Assembly (NCBI RefSeq): GCF_901538265.1
Contig: NZ_LR593886.1
Coordinates: 2,232,001 to 2,296,000, forward strand
DNA from: Gemmata massiliana
GTDB lineage: Bacteria; Planctomycetota; Planctomycetia; Gemmatales; Gemmataceae
DNA: 64,000 bases
Direction of reading: 5' to 3'
Position numbers and translations under genes: made by a program. The notes beneath the pieces were generated by a model that saw only the letters and a program-made list of their open reading frames with translations, was not told where the DNA came from and made no database searches. Below, piece after piece: positions 25,869 through 35,762 of this stretch; position 1 is the stretch's first letter, and each line of letters opens with the position of its first letter.

Positions 25869-27701
25869 ATGCGACGACCCGCCTCGGCTCTTTTTGCGCT
25901 CCTTGTTACCACCGCGATTTTGCACGCGCAGCAGCCGAAAACCGATGCCCGGTTCGAGCGCACGGAAGCGATGATCCCGATGCGCGACGGGAAGAAGTTG
26001 TTCACCACGGTTCACGCCCCGAAAGACCCGAAGGGGCCGGTCGCCATCGTCCTGCTCCGCACGCCCTACGGCATCGACGGGCGCACGGAGCGGCTGTTCC
26101 GGGACTACTTCAAGGAAATGATCGACGACGGATACGCCTTCGTTCTTCAGGACATCCGCGGACGGTTCAAATCGGAGGGGACGTTCGTGATGACGCGCCC
26201 GGCGCGCGACCCGAAAGACCCCAAGGCCGTGGACGAGGCGTCCGACACGAGCGACACCATCGACTGGCTGCTGAAGGAGGTGAAGAACAACAACGGGCGC
26301 GTCGGGATGCTCGGGATCAGCTACCCCGGCTGGCTCGCGGCGGTCGCGATGCTCGATCCGCACCCGGCACTCAAGGCGGTTTCCCCGCAAGCGTCGCCGG
26401 TGGACATGTTCCTCGGGGACGACTTCCACCACAACGGCGCGTTCCGGCTCAGCTACGGGTTCGAGTACGTCGCGATGATGGAAACGGACAAGAGCAACTT
26501 CAGCTTCAAGTTCGATAAGCACGACACCTACGAGTGGTACCTGAAGCTCGGCGCGCTCTCGAACGTGAACCGGCTACACTTCAAGAACACGCTCCCGACC
26601 TGGAACGACTTCGTCGCGCACCCGAACTACGACACCTTCTGGAAAACGCAGTCGCTCGAACCGCGGCTCACGAAGGTCACGGTACCGACACTGAACGTGG
26701 CGGGCTGGTACGACCAGGAAGACTTCCGCGGGCCGCTAAAGATCTACGAGCTGCTGGAGAAGCACGACACCAAAAACCAGAACTTCCTCGTGGTCGGCCC
26801 GTGGAACCACGGCGGGTGGGGCGGCGGTAAGGCCGACAAACTGGGCCGCATCCCGTTCGATTCCGCCACCGGTGAACGCTTCCGGAAAGAGATCCAGGCA
26901 CCGTTTTTCGCGCACTATTTGAAGGACGTGGGGAGGGACGCACCGCCCGAAGCGCGCATGTTTCAGACCGGGGCGAACAAGTGGGAGACGTATGATTCCT
27001 GGCCCCCGAAGGGCGTCGTATCGCGAAAACTGCACTTTCACCCGAAGGGCAAATTGAGCTTCGATCCGCCCGCAGAAGGGGCGCCCGAGGCTGACGAGTA
27101 CGTCTCCGACCCCGCGAACCCGGTTCCGTACCGCCCGCGCCCAGTGCGCCCGACGTACCCCGGTCCCGAGTGGCCCGAGTGGATGGTGCAGGATCAGCGG
27201 TTCACGCACGGGCGCCCGGACGTGCTCTCCTACGAGACGGAACCGCTGACGGAAGATGTAGTTGTGGCCGGTTCGATGAAGGTGAAACTGTTCGGCTCCA
27301 CGTCGGGCACGGACTGCGACTGGATCGTGCGGTTAATTGACGTGTACCCTGACGATTACACGAAGCCCGCGGACCTGGCCGGTTCTCAACTGCTCATCGC
27401 GGGCGAGCCGGTTCGAGCGAGATTCCGCAAGAGTTTGGAGAAACCCGAGCCCGTGAAGCCCGGCGCAGTGGAGGAGTACACGATCGACCTGAACTGGGGA
27501 CACCACCGGTTCCGCAAGGGGCATAAGATCATGGTGCAGGTGAGCAGCACATGGTTCCCGGTGATCGACCGGAACCCGCAGAAGTTCGTCCCAAACATCT
27601 TCGAGGCCGTGGACGGCGACTTCCAGAAGGCGACGCAGCGCGTCTACCACACGCCGAAATTCGCGTCGCACATCGCCCTGGATGTGCTGAAGGCGAAATG
27701 A
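25869..27701 (+). CDS. CocE/NonD-family secreted hydrolase (610 aa)
   Basis: A signal peptide (MRRPASALFALLVTTAILHAQ) leads into an X-Pro dipeptidyl-peptidase-like alpha/beta hydrolase: VLLRTPYGIDG, FVLQDIRGRFKSEG, nucleophile elbow MLGISYPGWLA with Ser, VPTLNVAGWYDQEDFRGPL with the acid, VVGPWNHGGW with the His, and a C-terminal jelly-roll domain from about residue 410 (FGSTSGTDCDWIVRLIDVYPDD). Known members hydrolyse esters such as cocaine, alpha-amino acid esters or beta-lactams; the substrate here is unknown. A longer frame starting before the repeat is not supported. Confidence 0.9.
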   Translation: MRRPASALFALLVTTAILHAQQPKTDARFERTEAMIPMRDGKKLFTTVHAPKDPKGPVAIVLLRTPYGIDGRTERLFRDYFKEMIDDGYAFVLQDIRGRFKSEGTFVMTRPARDPKDPKAVDEASDTSDTIDWLLKEVKNNNGRVGMLGISYPGWLAAVAMLDPHPALKAVSPQASPVDMFLGDDFHHNGAFRLSYGFEYVAMMETDKSNFSFKFDKHDTYEWYLKLGALSNVNRLHFKNTLPTWNDFVAHPNYDTFWKTQSLEPRLTKVTVPTLNVAGWYDQEDFRGPLKIYELLEKHDTKNQNFLVVGPWNHGGWGGGKADKLGRIPFDSATGERFRKEIQAPFFAHYLKDVGRDAPPEARMFQTGANKWETYDSWPPKGVVSRKLHFHPKGKLSFDPPAEGAPEADEYVSDPANPVPYRPRPVRPTYPGPEWPEWMVQDQRFTHGRPDVLSYETEPLTEDVVVAGSMKVKLFGSTSGTDCDWIVRLIDVYPDDYTKPADLAGSQLLIAGEPVRARFRKSLEKPEPVKPGAVEEYTIDLNWGHHRFRKGHKIMVQVSSTWFPVIDRNPQKFVPNIFEAVDGDFQKATQRVYHTPKFASHIALDVLKAK

Positions 27702-27711
27702 TCGGAGCATC

Positions 27712-27740
27712 TGGCCTGCGGGCACATTACCCGCAGGCCA
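27712..27740. terminator. Bidirectional terminator hairpin between convergent genes
   Basis: TGGCCTGCGGG (27712-27722) pairs perfectly with CCCGCAGGCCA (27730-27740) around a 7-base loop. It sits exactly between the CocE-like gene and the DUF1501 gene. Confidence 0.6.
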
Positions 27741-27747
27741 AGGAAAG

Positions 27748-29127
27748 TCATAGCAGCTCGCTGATCGGTTCGGGATCGTCGAGCACGTTGACAGGGCGGC
27801 CACTCGGGTCGAGTAACTGCAACTTCGGGTCGATGCCCAGAACCTGGTAGATCGTGGCATGGATGTTCGAGGGCGTGACCGCGCGGGTGTGCGGGCGCTG
27901 GCCGAGGCGGTCCGTCGAGCCGACGACCTGCCCGCCCTTCACGCCGCCGCCACCCATAAGGCAGAACATCGCGCTGCCCCAGTGGTCACGCCCCGGCGTG
28001 CCCTGGCTCATCGGGGCGCCGCCGTTACCGCCGTCGTTCATCTTCGGCGTGCGGCTGAACTCGCCGCACAGAACCACGAGCGTCGTGTCGAGCAACCCGC
28101 GATCGTCGAGGTCGGTGAACAGCGCGGATACCGCGCGATCGACCTTCGGCAAGTAGTTCTCGTAGCCGGCCTTCAAATCCCAGTGGTGGTCCCACCCACC
28201 GAAGTGAACCGTGACGAACGTGGACCCGGCTTCGACCAACCGGCGCGCGAGGAGCGTCGACTGTCCCCAGGTGTCGCGACCGTACCGGTCGCGGAGCCGG
28301 GTGCTCTCCTTACTAATGGCGAACGCTTCGCGCGCGGTCGGTCCCGTCACGAACTCATACGCCTCGCGCCCGAACCGGTCCATTGCCTGTGCGGTCGGGT
28401 GCGCGTCCAGGTGCTTGCGCTTGTTGTCGAAGTGCGTGAGCAGCGACCGGCGGTCCTCCATCTTCTCCAGGGTCAGCCCGTTCGCGAGGTTCAGGTTCGG
28501 CACCTGGAAGTTCGCGACACTCGGGTCGCCCGTTAAGAACGGGTCGTGTTGGGCGCCGAGCATGTGGGCGCCGAAGTACCCGGGTGCGATCCCGATGCTG
28601 GCCGCGTGCGGGGTCGCGGTGTAGCCCGGCATCCCGTTCACGCGCGAACCGAGTTCGCGGTTCACGATGGCGCCAATGCCGGGGAACTTCTGCGCGTTGT
28701 TCGCCCCGGACACGCCCATGTCTTTAGTCGTCAGCATCCGGTGCCCGCCGGCGAAGTGGTCGCCGGTGTCGTGGTACAGCGAGCGCACCATCGAGAACTT
28801 GTCGGTCACCTGCGCCTGCTTGGGGAACAGCTCGGTGATGTCGAAGCCGGGCACTTTGGTACGGATCGGCTTCCAGATCCCGCGGTACTCGGCCGGCGCG
28901 TCCGGCTTCATGTCGTACATGTCCATGTGCCCGGGGCCACCGTCGAGCCAGATCAGAATCACGGACGTGTTTTTGCTGCTCGTGGGAGATTGCGCCGAGG
29001 TTGCCTTCGCGCGGAGCACGTCCGGCAGCCCCAAACTCGCCATCCCCGCGACGCCGATCCGGAGGAAGTCGCGGCGCGAGGCACCGTCGCAGTAACGGCC
29101 AGAAGAACCGAGATCGAGGCTGAACAT
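27748..29127 (-). CDS. DUF1501 Tat-exported protein (459 aa)
   Basis: The N-terminus has a twin-arginine signal (SRRDFLRIGVAGMASLGLPDVLRA). The fold is sulfatase/alkaline-phosphatase-like, with VILIWLDGGPGHMDMYDMKPDAPAEYRG, MVRSLYHDTGDHFAGGHRML, FVTVHFGGWDHHWD and VLCGEFSRTPKMNDGGNGG, then GRDHWGSAMFCLMGGGGVKGG. DUF1501 is one of the most expanded planctomycete families, often encoded with DUF1553/DUF1549 cytochrome-like proteins, but no partner is adjacent here. The start at 29127 places the Tat motif correctly; a start 30 codons upstream would bury it. Confidence 0.93.
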   Translation of the reverse strand: MFSLDLGSSGRYCDGASRRDFLRIGVAGMASLGLPDVLRAKATSAQSPTSSKNTSVILIWLDGGPGHMDMYDMKPDAPAEYRGIWKPIRTKVPGFDITELFPKQAQVTDKFSMVRSLYHDTGDHFAGGHRMLTTKDMGVSGANNAQKFPGIGAIVNRELGSRVNGMPGYTATPHAASIGIAPGYFGAHMLGAQHDPFLTGDPSVANFQVPNLNLANGLTLEKMEDRRSLLTHFDNKRKHLDAHPTAQAMDRFGREAYEFVTGPTAREAFAISKESTRLRDRYGRDTWGQSTLLARRLVEAGSTFVTVHFGGWDHHWDLKAGYENYLPKVDRAVSALFTDLDDRGLLDTTLVVLCGEFSRTPKMNDGGNGGAPMSQGTPGRDHWGSAMFCLMGGGGVKGGQVVGSTDRLGQRPHTRAVTPSNIHATIYQVLGIDPKLQLLDPSGRPVNVLDDPEPISELL

Positions 29128-29327
29128 GATGGGGCCTCCGGGACGGGCACGGGTGGTGGGAAGAACTCGGCAGGTGGGTGCGCGTGGCGTGCTCGTGCAG
29201 CAATCAAACTGTCGCATACCCGCGGCCCGCGGTCAAGAACGCTGTGCCGCGGGTTGCTACGAAATAGCGATGCGTAGCGCAGCAGTGATCCTGGGCGATG
29301 GGCCGCGTATTGCTCCTTTAACGACTA

Positions 29328-29972
29328 TTATCGGCCCGCGAACGGGCGCAGTTGCTCCGCGGTCAGTTTTTCGGCCAGGGTGTACTTCTCGCCGACGGCG
29401 TACCCGCCTTTGGTGGGAGCGTCCTTTTCATACGCCCAAACGTCGTCGGTGATCGCCGCGCCCCAGCGCACGACCACGCGCCCGGAGCGGATCGCGTCCA
29501 TTCCTTTGTTCACGTTCGCCAGTGGGCTTGCCGCTGCCGCCGCTTCGTTCGCGGGGAGCCGGTCCCCCGCACCGACGGCGGCAAACAGGAGCGCGTAGAC
29601 GTCGTTCAGTGCGTTGATCCGATCCCGGTCTTGTGCGACGCGGTCCGCATCTTTCTTCTGCTCGGCCCATTTCGCGTCGCTCCGCGCTTTCTCCGCGGCT
29701 TGTTCTTCTTCCGTCAGGACGCGCGGGGCGCCCTGGTGCTCGATCCGCGTGACCTTGTTGTTGCTGAAACCGAGTCGGAGTTTGCCCTTCTCGGTAGTCC
29801 ACTCGTACTGGTCCGCTCCGTCCTTTCGGCCCGAGCCGAGAATCGCCTCGACCTCGGACAGTGTCATGCCCGGTTGTACCTTTTTGGCGTTCTCCTCGGA
29901 CACCTTTTTCGTGCAGCCCCCCAACAGAGCAACCAGGACAACCAAGCAGAGGCATTTCGCCGGACCGCGCAT
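29328..29972 (-). CDS. Lipoprotein with SmpA/BamE-like N-terminal module (214 aa)
   Basis: The start at 29972 gives a lipoprotein signal (MRGPAKCLCLVVLVALLGGC, lipobox LGGC). The segment KKVQPGMTLSEVEAILGSGRKDGADQYEW followed by LRLGFSNNKVTRI matches the SmpA/OmlA fold, which in BamE joins the outer-membrane protein assembly machine. The remaining half has a Glu/Lys/Ala-rich helix and an unknown C-terminal domain (VVVRWGAAITDDVWAYEKDAPTKGG). It is longer than BamE, so a direct role in BAM is only a possibility. Confidence 0.78.
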   Translation of the reverse strand: MRGPAKCLCLVVLVALLGGCTKKVSEENAKKVQPGMTLSEVEAILGSGRKDGADQYEWTTEKGKLRLGFSNNKVTRIEHQGAPRVLTEEEQAAEKARSDAKWAEQKKDADRVAQDRDRINALNDVYALLFAAVGAGDRLPANEAAAAASPLANVNKGMDAIRSGRVVVRWGAAITDDVWAYEKDAPTKGGYAVGEKYTLAEKLTAEQLRPFAGR

Positions 29973-30286
29973 GACAACCCTCGGGAGAGTGGATCGACAA
30001 TTCGCTAGCTCGCCAGTTTCGGGCCGCTCTCTACCGCAGTCAAACACTTTCATTTTTCTTTGGGGGCGGAGGGGCACAACTGTGAGTGAGCTTCGCTCAT
30101 TGCCCACGTGCTCCCCATTCGGAAATCATTTTTGGCCGAACGACGGTCTCGGCAAATGGAAATCGGTTGTGTCGAATATTCCGATTTGACTGAGCCAATT
30201 TCCTGTCGCAAGTTAACGCGTCTCTCGGGTTCCGGCCCGGCCTGAGCGCGCTGTTAACTCGATCACCGACTTATCAGAGAGCTACC
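29973..30286. other. Intergenic region upstream of the lipoprotein and sigma factor genes
   Basis: This 314-base gap separates divergent genes and must hold promoters for both. It includes a TTGACT at about 30186, but no convincing -10 box at the right distance, so I make no promoter call. No open frame, repeat or RNA gene is visible. Confidence 0.5.
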
Positions 30287-31105
30287 GTGAGAACTGAAAA
30301 TAACGCCCGCACCGCGTTCTCCACGTACCTCAGTGAAATCGACCACACGCCGCTGCTCTCGGCCCCCGAAGAACGCGAACTCGGCGCGCGCGTGCTGACC
30401 GGCGACGCCCAGGCCCGTGACCGCATGGTGCGCGCCAACTTGCGCCTCGTGGTCAACATCGCGCGGGGGTACACGGGCAAGGGGCTAGCCCTCGACGACC
30501 TCGTGTCTGAAGGGAATATGGGGCTGCTCCGCGCGGTCGAGGGATTCGAGCCGTCGATGAACACGCGGTTCAGCACCTACGCGAGCTACTGGATCAAGCA
30601 GAGCATCAAACGCGCGATCGTGAACACCGCGAAGACGATCCGTATCCCGGCGTACATGGCGGAACTGCTCACCAAGTGGCGCCGCGCCACCAACCAACTC
30701 AGCGACGAACTCGGGCGCCCGCCGGCCCACGACGAGATTGCCAAGTTCTTGGGGCTATCGAAGAAGAAGCTCGCGATCATCAAGAAAGCGATCCGGGTCG
30801 CGAACGCGGGATCGCAAGCCGATCAGGGCGACGCCGGGTGGAGCATCGAGGAGATGCTCATGGACGCCCGGTCCGACACGCCCGAGTCCGAAATGGGTAA
30901 ATCGGACGACCTGAAACAAGTGCTCCACCTGTTGGACAAGATGGACCCGCGCGAGGCGACGGTTCTGCGCATGCGGTTCGGGTTGAACGACGAGGAGCCG
31001 AGAACCCTGAAGGAAATCGGTGAGTGCCTCGGCTTGACCCGCGAGCGCGTGCGCCAGATTGAAAACGAAGCGCTCACCAAGCTGAGCGACGGGATGAGCG
31101 TGTAA
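30287..31105 (+). CDS. RpoD/SigA-type RNA polymerase sigma factor, group 2-like (272 aa)
   Basis: Start codon is GTG at 30287. The protein has short region 1.2 (TAFSTYLSEIDHTPLLSAPEERELG), region 2 (RANLRLVVNIARGYTGKGLALDDLVSEGNMGLLRAVEGFEPSMNTRFSTYASYWIKQSIKRAI), region 3 and region 4 (REATVLRMRFGLNDEEPRTLKEIGECLGLTRERVRQIENEALTKL). It lacks the long acidic region 1.1 of the housekeeping factor, so an alternative primary-like sigma is likely. It stands alone, followed by a strong hairpin. Confidence 0.93.
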   Translation: MRTENNARTAFSTYLSEIDHTPLLSAPEERELGARVLTGDAQARDRMVRANLRLVVNIARGYTGKGLALDDLVSEGNMGLLRAVEGFEPSMNTRFSTYASYWIKQSIKRAIVNTAKTIRIPAYMAELLTKWRRATNQLSDELGRPPAHDEIAKFLGLSKKKLAIIKKAIRVANAGSQADQGDAGWSIEEMLMDARSDTPESEMGKSDDLKQVLHLLDKMDPREATVLRMRFGLNDEEPRTLKEIGECLGLTRERVRQIENEALTKLSDGMSV

Positions 31106-31127
31106 GCGGGATACAGAGGAGTGAAAC

Positions 31128-31182
31128 CGCAGCCCGCGCTCGGTTCTCGGACTGTGGGGCCGAGAACCGAGCGCGGGCTGCG
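31128..31182. terminator. Perfect 23-bp hairpin between convergent genes
   Basis: The arms 31128-31150 and 31160-31182 are perfect inverted copies around a 9-base loop. The hairpin lies between the sigma factor gene and the sensor kinase gene and very likely ends transcription on both sides. Confidence 0.75.
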
Positions 31183-31185
31183 GCG

Positions 31186-33855
31186 TTATACGACCGTTAG
31201 CATTTCCTGGACGACCGCAGCAAGCTGGCTGGGAATGTACGGCTTGTTGAGGCGCCGAGTGCCGGGCGGCTCGTCCTCGGGGAGCAAGCCGCCCCCGTGG
31301 TAACCACTGGCGAACAGCACCTTCACTTCTGGGTCGATGCGCCGAATCGCTTCAAACACTTGCCGCCCGGACAGCTTCGGCATGCTCGCGTCGAGGACCG
31401 CGAGCTTCACCTGACCGTTCGCGTTCTGAAACGCATTGACCGCTTCGGCGCCGTCACCGGCCAAGAGAACGTTGTACCCGGACAGCTCCAACGCCACCCG
31501 CGCCAGGTCGCGTACCCCGGCTTCGTCGTCGGCCACCAGAACGGTTTCGCCGCCCCCTCGGGGGAAATCCGTGCGGATCTCGCTCCGGAACCCGGTGCGC
31601 TCGTCGGACGCGATCCCGCGCGGCAGGTAAACATCGAACCGGCTCCCTGCGCCGGGTGCGGAGGTCACTTCGACCAATCCGCCGTGAGCCGTGGCCACCC
31701 CATACACGACCGCCAATCCCAGGCCGGTTCCCTGGCCCACGCCCTTTGTGGTGAAAAACGGGTCGAAGATCTTCGCCCGCACCTCCTCGGTCATCCCCGT
31801 ACCCGTGTCCGAGACGCTCAGGCGCACGAACCGCCCCGCGCCCGCATCGCTTGGCGGGTCCGCGTCGGCCGTTTCCAGTGTGAGCGCTCCCCCATCGGGC
31901 ATCGCGTCGCGGGCGTTCAGGCACAGATTCATGACCACCTGTTGGATCTGCACCGGGTCGGCGGCGACGGGGCGCAGTTCCGGGTCCGGAGCGAACCGGA
32001 TCGTGATTCGTGGGTCGATGCTGCGGCGGAACAGTTCTAGTGACTCGCGCACGAGCGCGTTCAGGTCCACGACCGCGGTCCGGAGCGGCTGCCGACGGGC
32101 GAACCCGAGCATCTGTTTGGTCAGTTCCGCGGCTTGCTTGGCCGCGCGCTCGGTCGCGAGCAGTAACTCGGCCGCGTCGGACCCGGTCGCTGCGCCGCAC
32201 CGGACCAGTTCGAGGTTCCCCAGGACGACAGTAAGCAAGTTGTTGAAGTCGTGAGCGATGCCGCCCGCGAGCCGGCCGACCGCTTCCATCTTCTGTGACT
32301 GGCGCAGGGCGTCTTCGAGGCGCTCCTGCTCGGTCACGTCGCGCCCGACCACAATCAGCCCGATGGTGGAACCATCATCATCCCCTCGGAGTGGGGCGAC
32401 GACGGTATCGAGCAGTGCCTTGCGACCGGTCGGGTAGGTCACCCACTCCTTGCTGCGCTCAGTGCGCCCGGTCGTGATCACCATCTCCTCGGCGGCGCGC
32501 ATGCGCTGTGCCCACTCGTCCGCGAATACCTCGTCGCATCGGCGCCCGACGACGTCCGCGGCCGGGTGGCCGGCGAACTCCTCGAACGCGGGGTTCCCAC
32601 CGAGGAACCGGCCCTCGCGGTCTTTGTAACACACCACGTCCGGTACGGAGGCGAACAGCCCTTCGAGGAGCGTGTGCTGCTTCGCCAGCTCGCGCGTGGT
32701 CGCGTCGCGCTCGGTCACGTCGCGGTAGTTCACCACCACCGCCTGAACGCTCGGGTCGTCGAGCCGGTTCACCGCGTTCATCTCGATCGCACGCACGCCA
32801 CCATCGGCCGCGATCGCGCGGTACGTGCCCGGGACGTCCTCCCCCGGGTGCCCCAGACTGTACGCGAATCGCTTGCGCGCGCCCGCAACGTCGTCCGGGT
32901 GAACGAACGCGAACGTGTTCAGTCCGGTGATCGCTTCGGGGGCGAACCCCAGAATGAGTTTCACAGCCGAGGTCGCGTACTTGATCGTCCCGCGGTCGTC
33001 GAGCAACAGAATCCCGTCGCGGCTCTTCTCTACCAGCGCGCGGAACCGCTCCTCGCTCTGGCGCACGGCGTCTTCTGCGACCCGCTGCTCGGTCACGTCG
33101 GTCACGCACCCGTCGAGGCGCGTCGGGCGCCGGTTCGCGTCGCGCACCACCTGGAGCCGGTCGCGCACCCAGCGCACCCCTCCGTCGGCAGTTTGCACGC
33201 GGTAAACCTGCTCGCAGTCGTCGCCCCAGGTGAGCAACCGGTGCAAGGTCTGTCGGTACGCCTCGCGCTCGCTCGGGTGAATGACCTCGGCCCATTTAAA
33301 GGGGTGATCGAAGAACTCGGGCGGGCGCCCCGCGATCCGGGACAGGACCGGTGAAACGTACCGGAACAGCCAACCGGAGAACACGTCCGGCCCGGGTGCG
33401 CGTTCGGCGCTCCAGAGTGCGGCCGGGGAGCTGCTCAGCACCGCGCGCAACTCGGACTCGACGCGCCGGGCCTGCGCCAGTGCCGACCGGCGCTCGCGGT
33501 CGTCACGCGCAATGATGAGGCCCAGCGGCCGCGGTGGGAGGTGCAACCGAGACACCGTGAGGCTCACCGGGAGCCACGGGCCGCTCTTCGTGCGGAGCAG
33601 AAACCCATCTTGCCCGTGGAACACGACCGTTTTGGTGAAAGCCCCCTTGAGGCGCTGGGTGCCGCCGACCGCTTCAAATCGGAACAGGTGAGTGGCGGAG
33701 AGTTGCAGCACTTCGGCCCGCGAGAACCCCGTGAGCCGGAGCGCGACCGGGTTCACCTCGAGCAGCCGGTCCGTGTCCGGGTCGAGCAGAAACAGGGCGT
33801 CCCCGATTTCGGAGAGCAGCGCCTGTGCGAGTTCCGCCTGGTCATACGCGGTCAT
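31186..33855 (-). CDS. Hybrid sensor histidine kinase with four PAS domains and a C-terminal receiver (889 aa)
   Basis: No membrane helices are seen, so this is a soluble sensor. Four PAS modules are visible: [21 protein letters not shown] start at about residue 15, a second from about 125, a third ([21 protein letters not shown]) from about 270, and a fourth ([21 protein letters not shown]) from about 395. Then come the HisKA box [20 protein letters not shown] with His535, the ATPase boxes ([45 protein letters not shown]), and a receiver with Asp822 ([12 protein letters not shown]). No bound cofactor can be told from sequence. The gene has no regulator partner next to it. Confidence 0.94.
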   Translation of the reverse strand: MTAYDQAELAQALLSEIGDALFLLDPDTDRLLEVNPVALRLTGFSRAEVLQLSATHLFRFEAVGGTQRLKGAFTKTVVFHGQDGFLLRTKSGPWLPVSLTVSRLHLPPRPLGLIIARDDRERRSALAQARRVESELRAVLSSSPAALWSAERAPGPDVFSGWLFRYVSPVLSRIAGRPPEFFDHPFKWAEVIHPSEREAYRQTLHRLLTWGDDCEQVYRVQTADGGVRWVRDRLQVVRDANRRPTRLDGCVTDVTEQRVAEDAVRQSEERFRALVEKSRDGILLLDDRGTIKYATSAVKLILGFAPEAITGLNTFAFVHPDDVAGARKRFAYSLGHPGEDVPGTYRAIAADGGVRAIEMNAVNRLDDPSVQAVVVNYRDVTERDATTRELAKQHTLLEGLFASVPDVVCYKDREGRFLGGNPAFEEFAGHPAADVVGRRCDEVFADEWAQRMRAAEEMVITTGRTERSKEWVTYPTGRKALLDTVVAPLRGDDDGSTIGLIVVGRDVTEQERLEDALRQSQKMEAVGRLAGGIAHDFNNLLTVVLGNLELVRCGAATGSDAAELLLATERAAKQAAELTKQMLGFARRQPLRTAVVDLNALVRESLELFRRSIDPRITIRFAPDPELRPVAADPVQIQQVVMNLCLNARDAMPDGGALTLETADADPPSDAGAGRFVRLSVSDTGTGMTEEVRAKIFDPFFTTKGVGQGTGLGLAVVYGVATAHGGLVEVTSAPGAGSRFDVYLPRGIASDERTGFRSEIRTDFPRGGGETVLVADDEAGVRDLARVALELSGYNVLLAGDGAEAVNAFQNANGQVKLAVLDASMPKLSGRQVFEAIRRIDPEVKVLFASGYHGGGLLPEDEPPGTRRLNKPYIPSQLAAVVQEMLTVV

Positions 33856-34054
33856 GCGTGCCGGGACGTTGTGGGGAGGTTCGCGCCCGCGGGCGAGGGG
33901 AACCGCGGGCCGCGTGATATGGCATCCGAAGCAATATAGCTCACGCTAATTGCCCGGCTATGCACCGACATTGGAAACGGCACGGAACCGTATAAACCTC
34001 TTCGATACAAACCAACGTTCGTGTGTTCACCCAGGAAGGGGGCCGGGGCCGGAT

Positions 34055-35317
34055 TCAATTCGCACCGAGACAATACAGTTTCTCCTCGCGCCGCCCCTTT
34101 TCTTTAATTGCGACCCGCATGAAAATGCGCCCGCCGCACACGACGGGGGTGGCGAACACTTCGTCGCCCAGTCGGTTCTCGGCCAGGATCTCAAACTCTG
34201 TGGGCGTTGCTTTGAAGACGAAAGTGCGCCCGATCTCATTCACCGCGAGGACGTGTTCACCGACCATGATCGGCGACGCGCTGAATGTACCACCGAGGCG
34301 GCCCTTCCAGACTTCGGCACCCGTGTCACTTTTCAGGCAAATGGCGTTCCCTTCGTCCATCACAGCATAAAGGTGGCCGGCGTGGAAGAGCATTGACGGC
34401 ACATATACGCGAGATTTGTTCTCCCACGCGATACCGGAGCCGTCGATCTTGACCGCGGCGACGTGGTTCTTGGGGTACCCTCCGCTCGTGAAAACGTGCT
34501 TACCATCGGTCACGGTGGACGTCACACATTCAGTAGTTGCCCCTTTAATCTCCCAGTTTTCTTTGCCCGTGAGCGGGTCGAGGCTCGTGACGAGGTCGCA
34601 ACCCGTGAGAACGAGTTGGTCTTTTCCGCTCACTTTCACAATGATCGGTGAGGCGTAGTTCGGCGCTTTGGGGCGTTTCCGGGTCCATACGATCTTGCCG
34701 GTTTCGCGATCAAGGCCAGCGAGTAGCCCGCTCTCCTTATTATCTGCGGTCACGAGCAGCAACGGGCCGAACACGGTCGGGGATGAGCCGAAGCCCTGGT
34801 GCAGGACGTAGTCCGTTACTTTCGTTTGCCACACTTTCTTGCCATTCAGATCGAAGGCGGTTGCGTAAACAGCCCCTCCATTTAGGAAGTTGATGTACAC
34901 CCGCTCGCCGTCGCACGCGGGACTCGACGAGGCGTGCGAGCTTTTGGCGTTTCCGCCCTTCACAAAGTTCCCTTTGTGGACCTCGGTCTGCCAAAGTTGT
35001 CGACCCGTTTTGCGGTCCAAGCACAGTAACAGTTGTGCCTCGGCGTCTTGATCGGCCGTGGCGAGGAACACGCGGTCTGCCACGACAATGGGCGAACCGT
35101 GCCCGCGACCCGAGATTGGGGCCTCCCAAACCACGTTCTTGTCCTTAGACCACTCCAGTGGCACCTTTTGTCCCGGTGCCGCGATCCCATCACGTGTGAA
35201 CCCGCGCCACCACGGCCAGTCCGTCGCGGCGACAGCGATCTTGTTCGACTCCATTGCCGACAGTTGCACCGCGAGTGTGGTGGCGGGAATCGACGCTAGA
35301 AACGCACGGCGGTGCAT
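34055..35317 (-). CDS. Exported PQQ-like beta-propeller protein (420 aa)
   Basis: The start at 35317 gives a twin-arginine-like or Sec signal (MHRRAFLASIPATTLAVQLSA). The body is an eight-bladed PQQ-type propeller with blades such as LLLCLDRKTGRQLWQTEVHKG, ATAFDLNGKKVWQTKVTD, LLAGLDRETGKIVWTRK, VTSLDPLTGKENWEIKG and AICLKSDTGAEVWKGRLGG, and the planctomycete opening WPWWRGFTRDGIA. No quinoprotein catalytic residues are evident, so binding or scaffolding outside the cytoplasm is the safer reading. Confidence 0.88.
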   Translation of the reverse strand: MHRRAFLASIPATTLAVQLSAMESNKIAVAATDWPWWRGFTRDGIAAPGQKVPLEWSKDKNVVWEAPISGRGHGSPIVVADRVFLATADQDAEAQLLLCLDRKTGRQLWQTEVHKGNFVKGGNAKSSHASSSPACDGERVYINFLNGGAVYATAFDLNGKKVWQTKVTDYVLHQGFGSSPTVFGPLLLVTADNKESGLLAGLDRETGKIVWTRKRPKAPNYASPIIVKVSGKDQLVLTGCDLVTSLDPLTGKENWEIKGATTECVTSTVTDGKHVFTSGGYPKNHVAAVKIDGSGIAWENKSRVYVPSMLFHAGHLYAVMDEGNAICLKSDTGAEVWKGRLGGTFSASPIMVGEHVLAVNEIGRTFVFKATPTEFEILAENRLGDEVFATPVVCGGRIFMRVAIKEKGRREEKLYCLGAN

Positions 35318-35762
35318 GTCAGTTCCGAGGGAAAGAGGTGGGCAACGGCTTAATAGGGAAGCGCGAGGCGCGAGTATCGGGTCGAGGGTTTTATTTCCTA
35401 CTTGGACCCCGGCCCGATCTTGGTGGGCGGAATTGAGACTACGGGAACCGAATGACGAACACAAGACACCGAACTGCTGAATCAATGACGGATTTTGTCC
35501 CTTAAAGGCAGGGTGAAATCCCCCGTAGTATCCGGAGTCCGCTCACAATTTCCAAAATGGTCAAATCGCCTATTTTCCCCAGTCGAAAACGCGGTAAATG
35601 TCCAGTCTTGTTCCACTCTGAAGATTAATTATTCCGCATATTCCTTTTTTGTGGATAAATTAGGTTCCCAGTTGCGGCAGTTTCGTCTATAAACGGCACT
35701 TCACCGCGGCGCGTATGGCGCGGTGTCGCCCATCATGTGGTACACCAGGAGGTACGAGAAGG
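35318..35762. other. Intergenic region, AT-richer than its surroundings
   Basis: This 445-base gap between divergent genes contains a clearly AT-rich stretch at about 35590-35690 and a candidate promoter at 35665-35693. It shows no open frame with coding character and no clear repeat. Confidence 0.5.
35665..35693 (+). promoter_or_regulatory. Candidate promoter for the thioredoxin-like gene
   Basis: TATAAA at 35688-35693 is preceded by TTCCCA at 35665-35670 with a 17-base spacer, about 70 bases before the start codon. The -35 match is weak. Confidence 0.35.

Noticed and set aside
30186..30215. TTGACT as a -35 box for the SigA-type gene
   Set aside because: No plausible -10 box lies 16-18 bases downstream.
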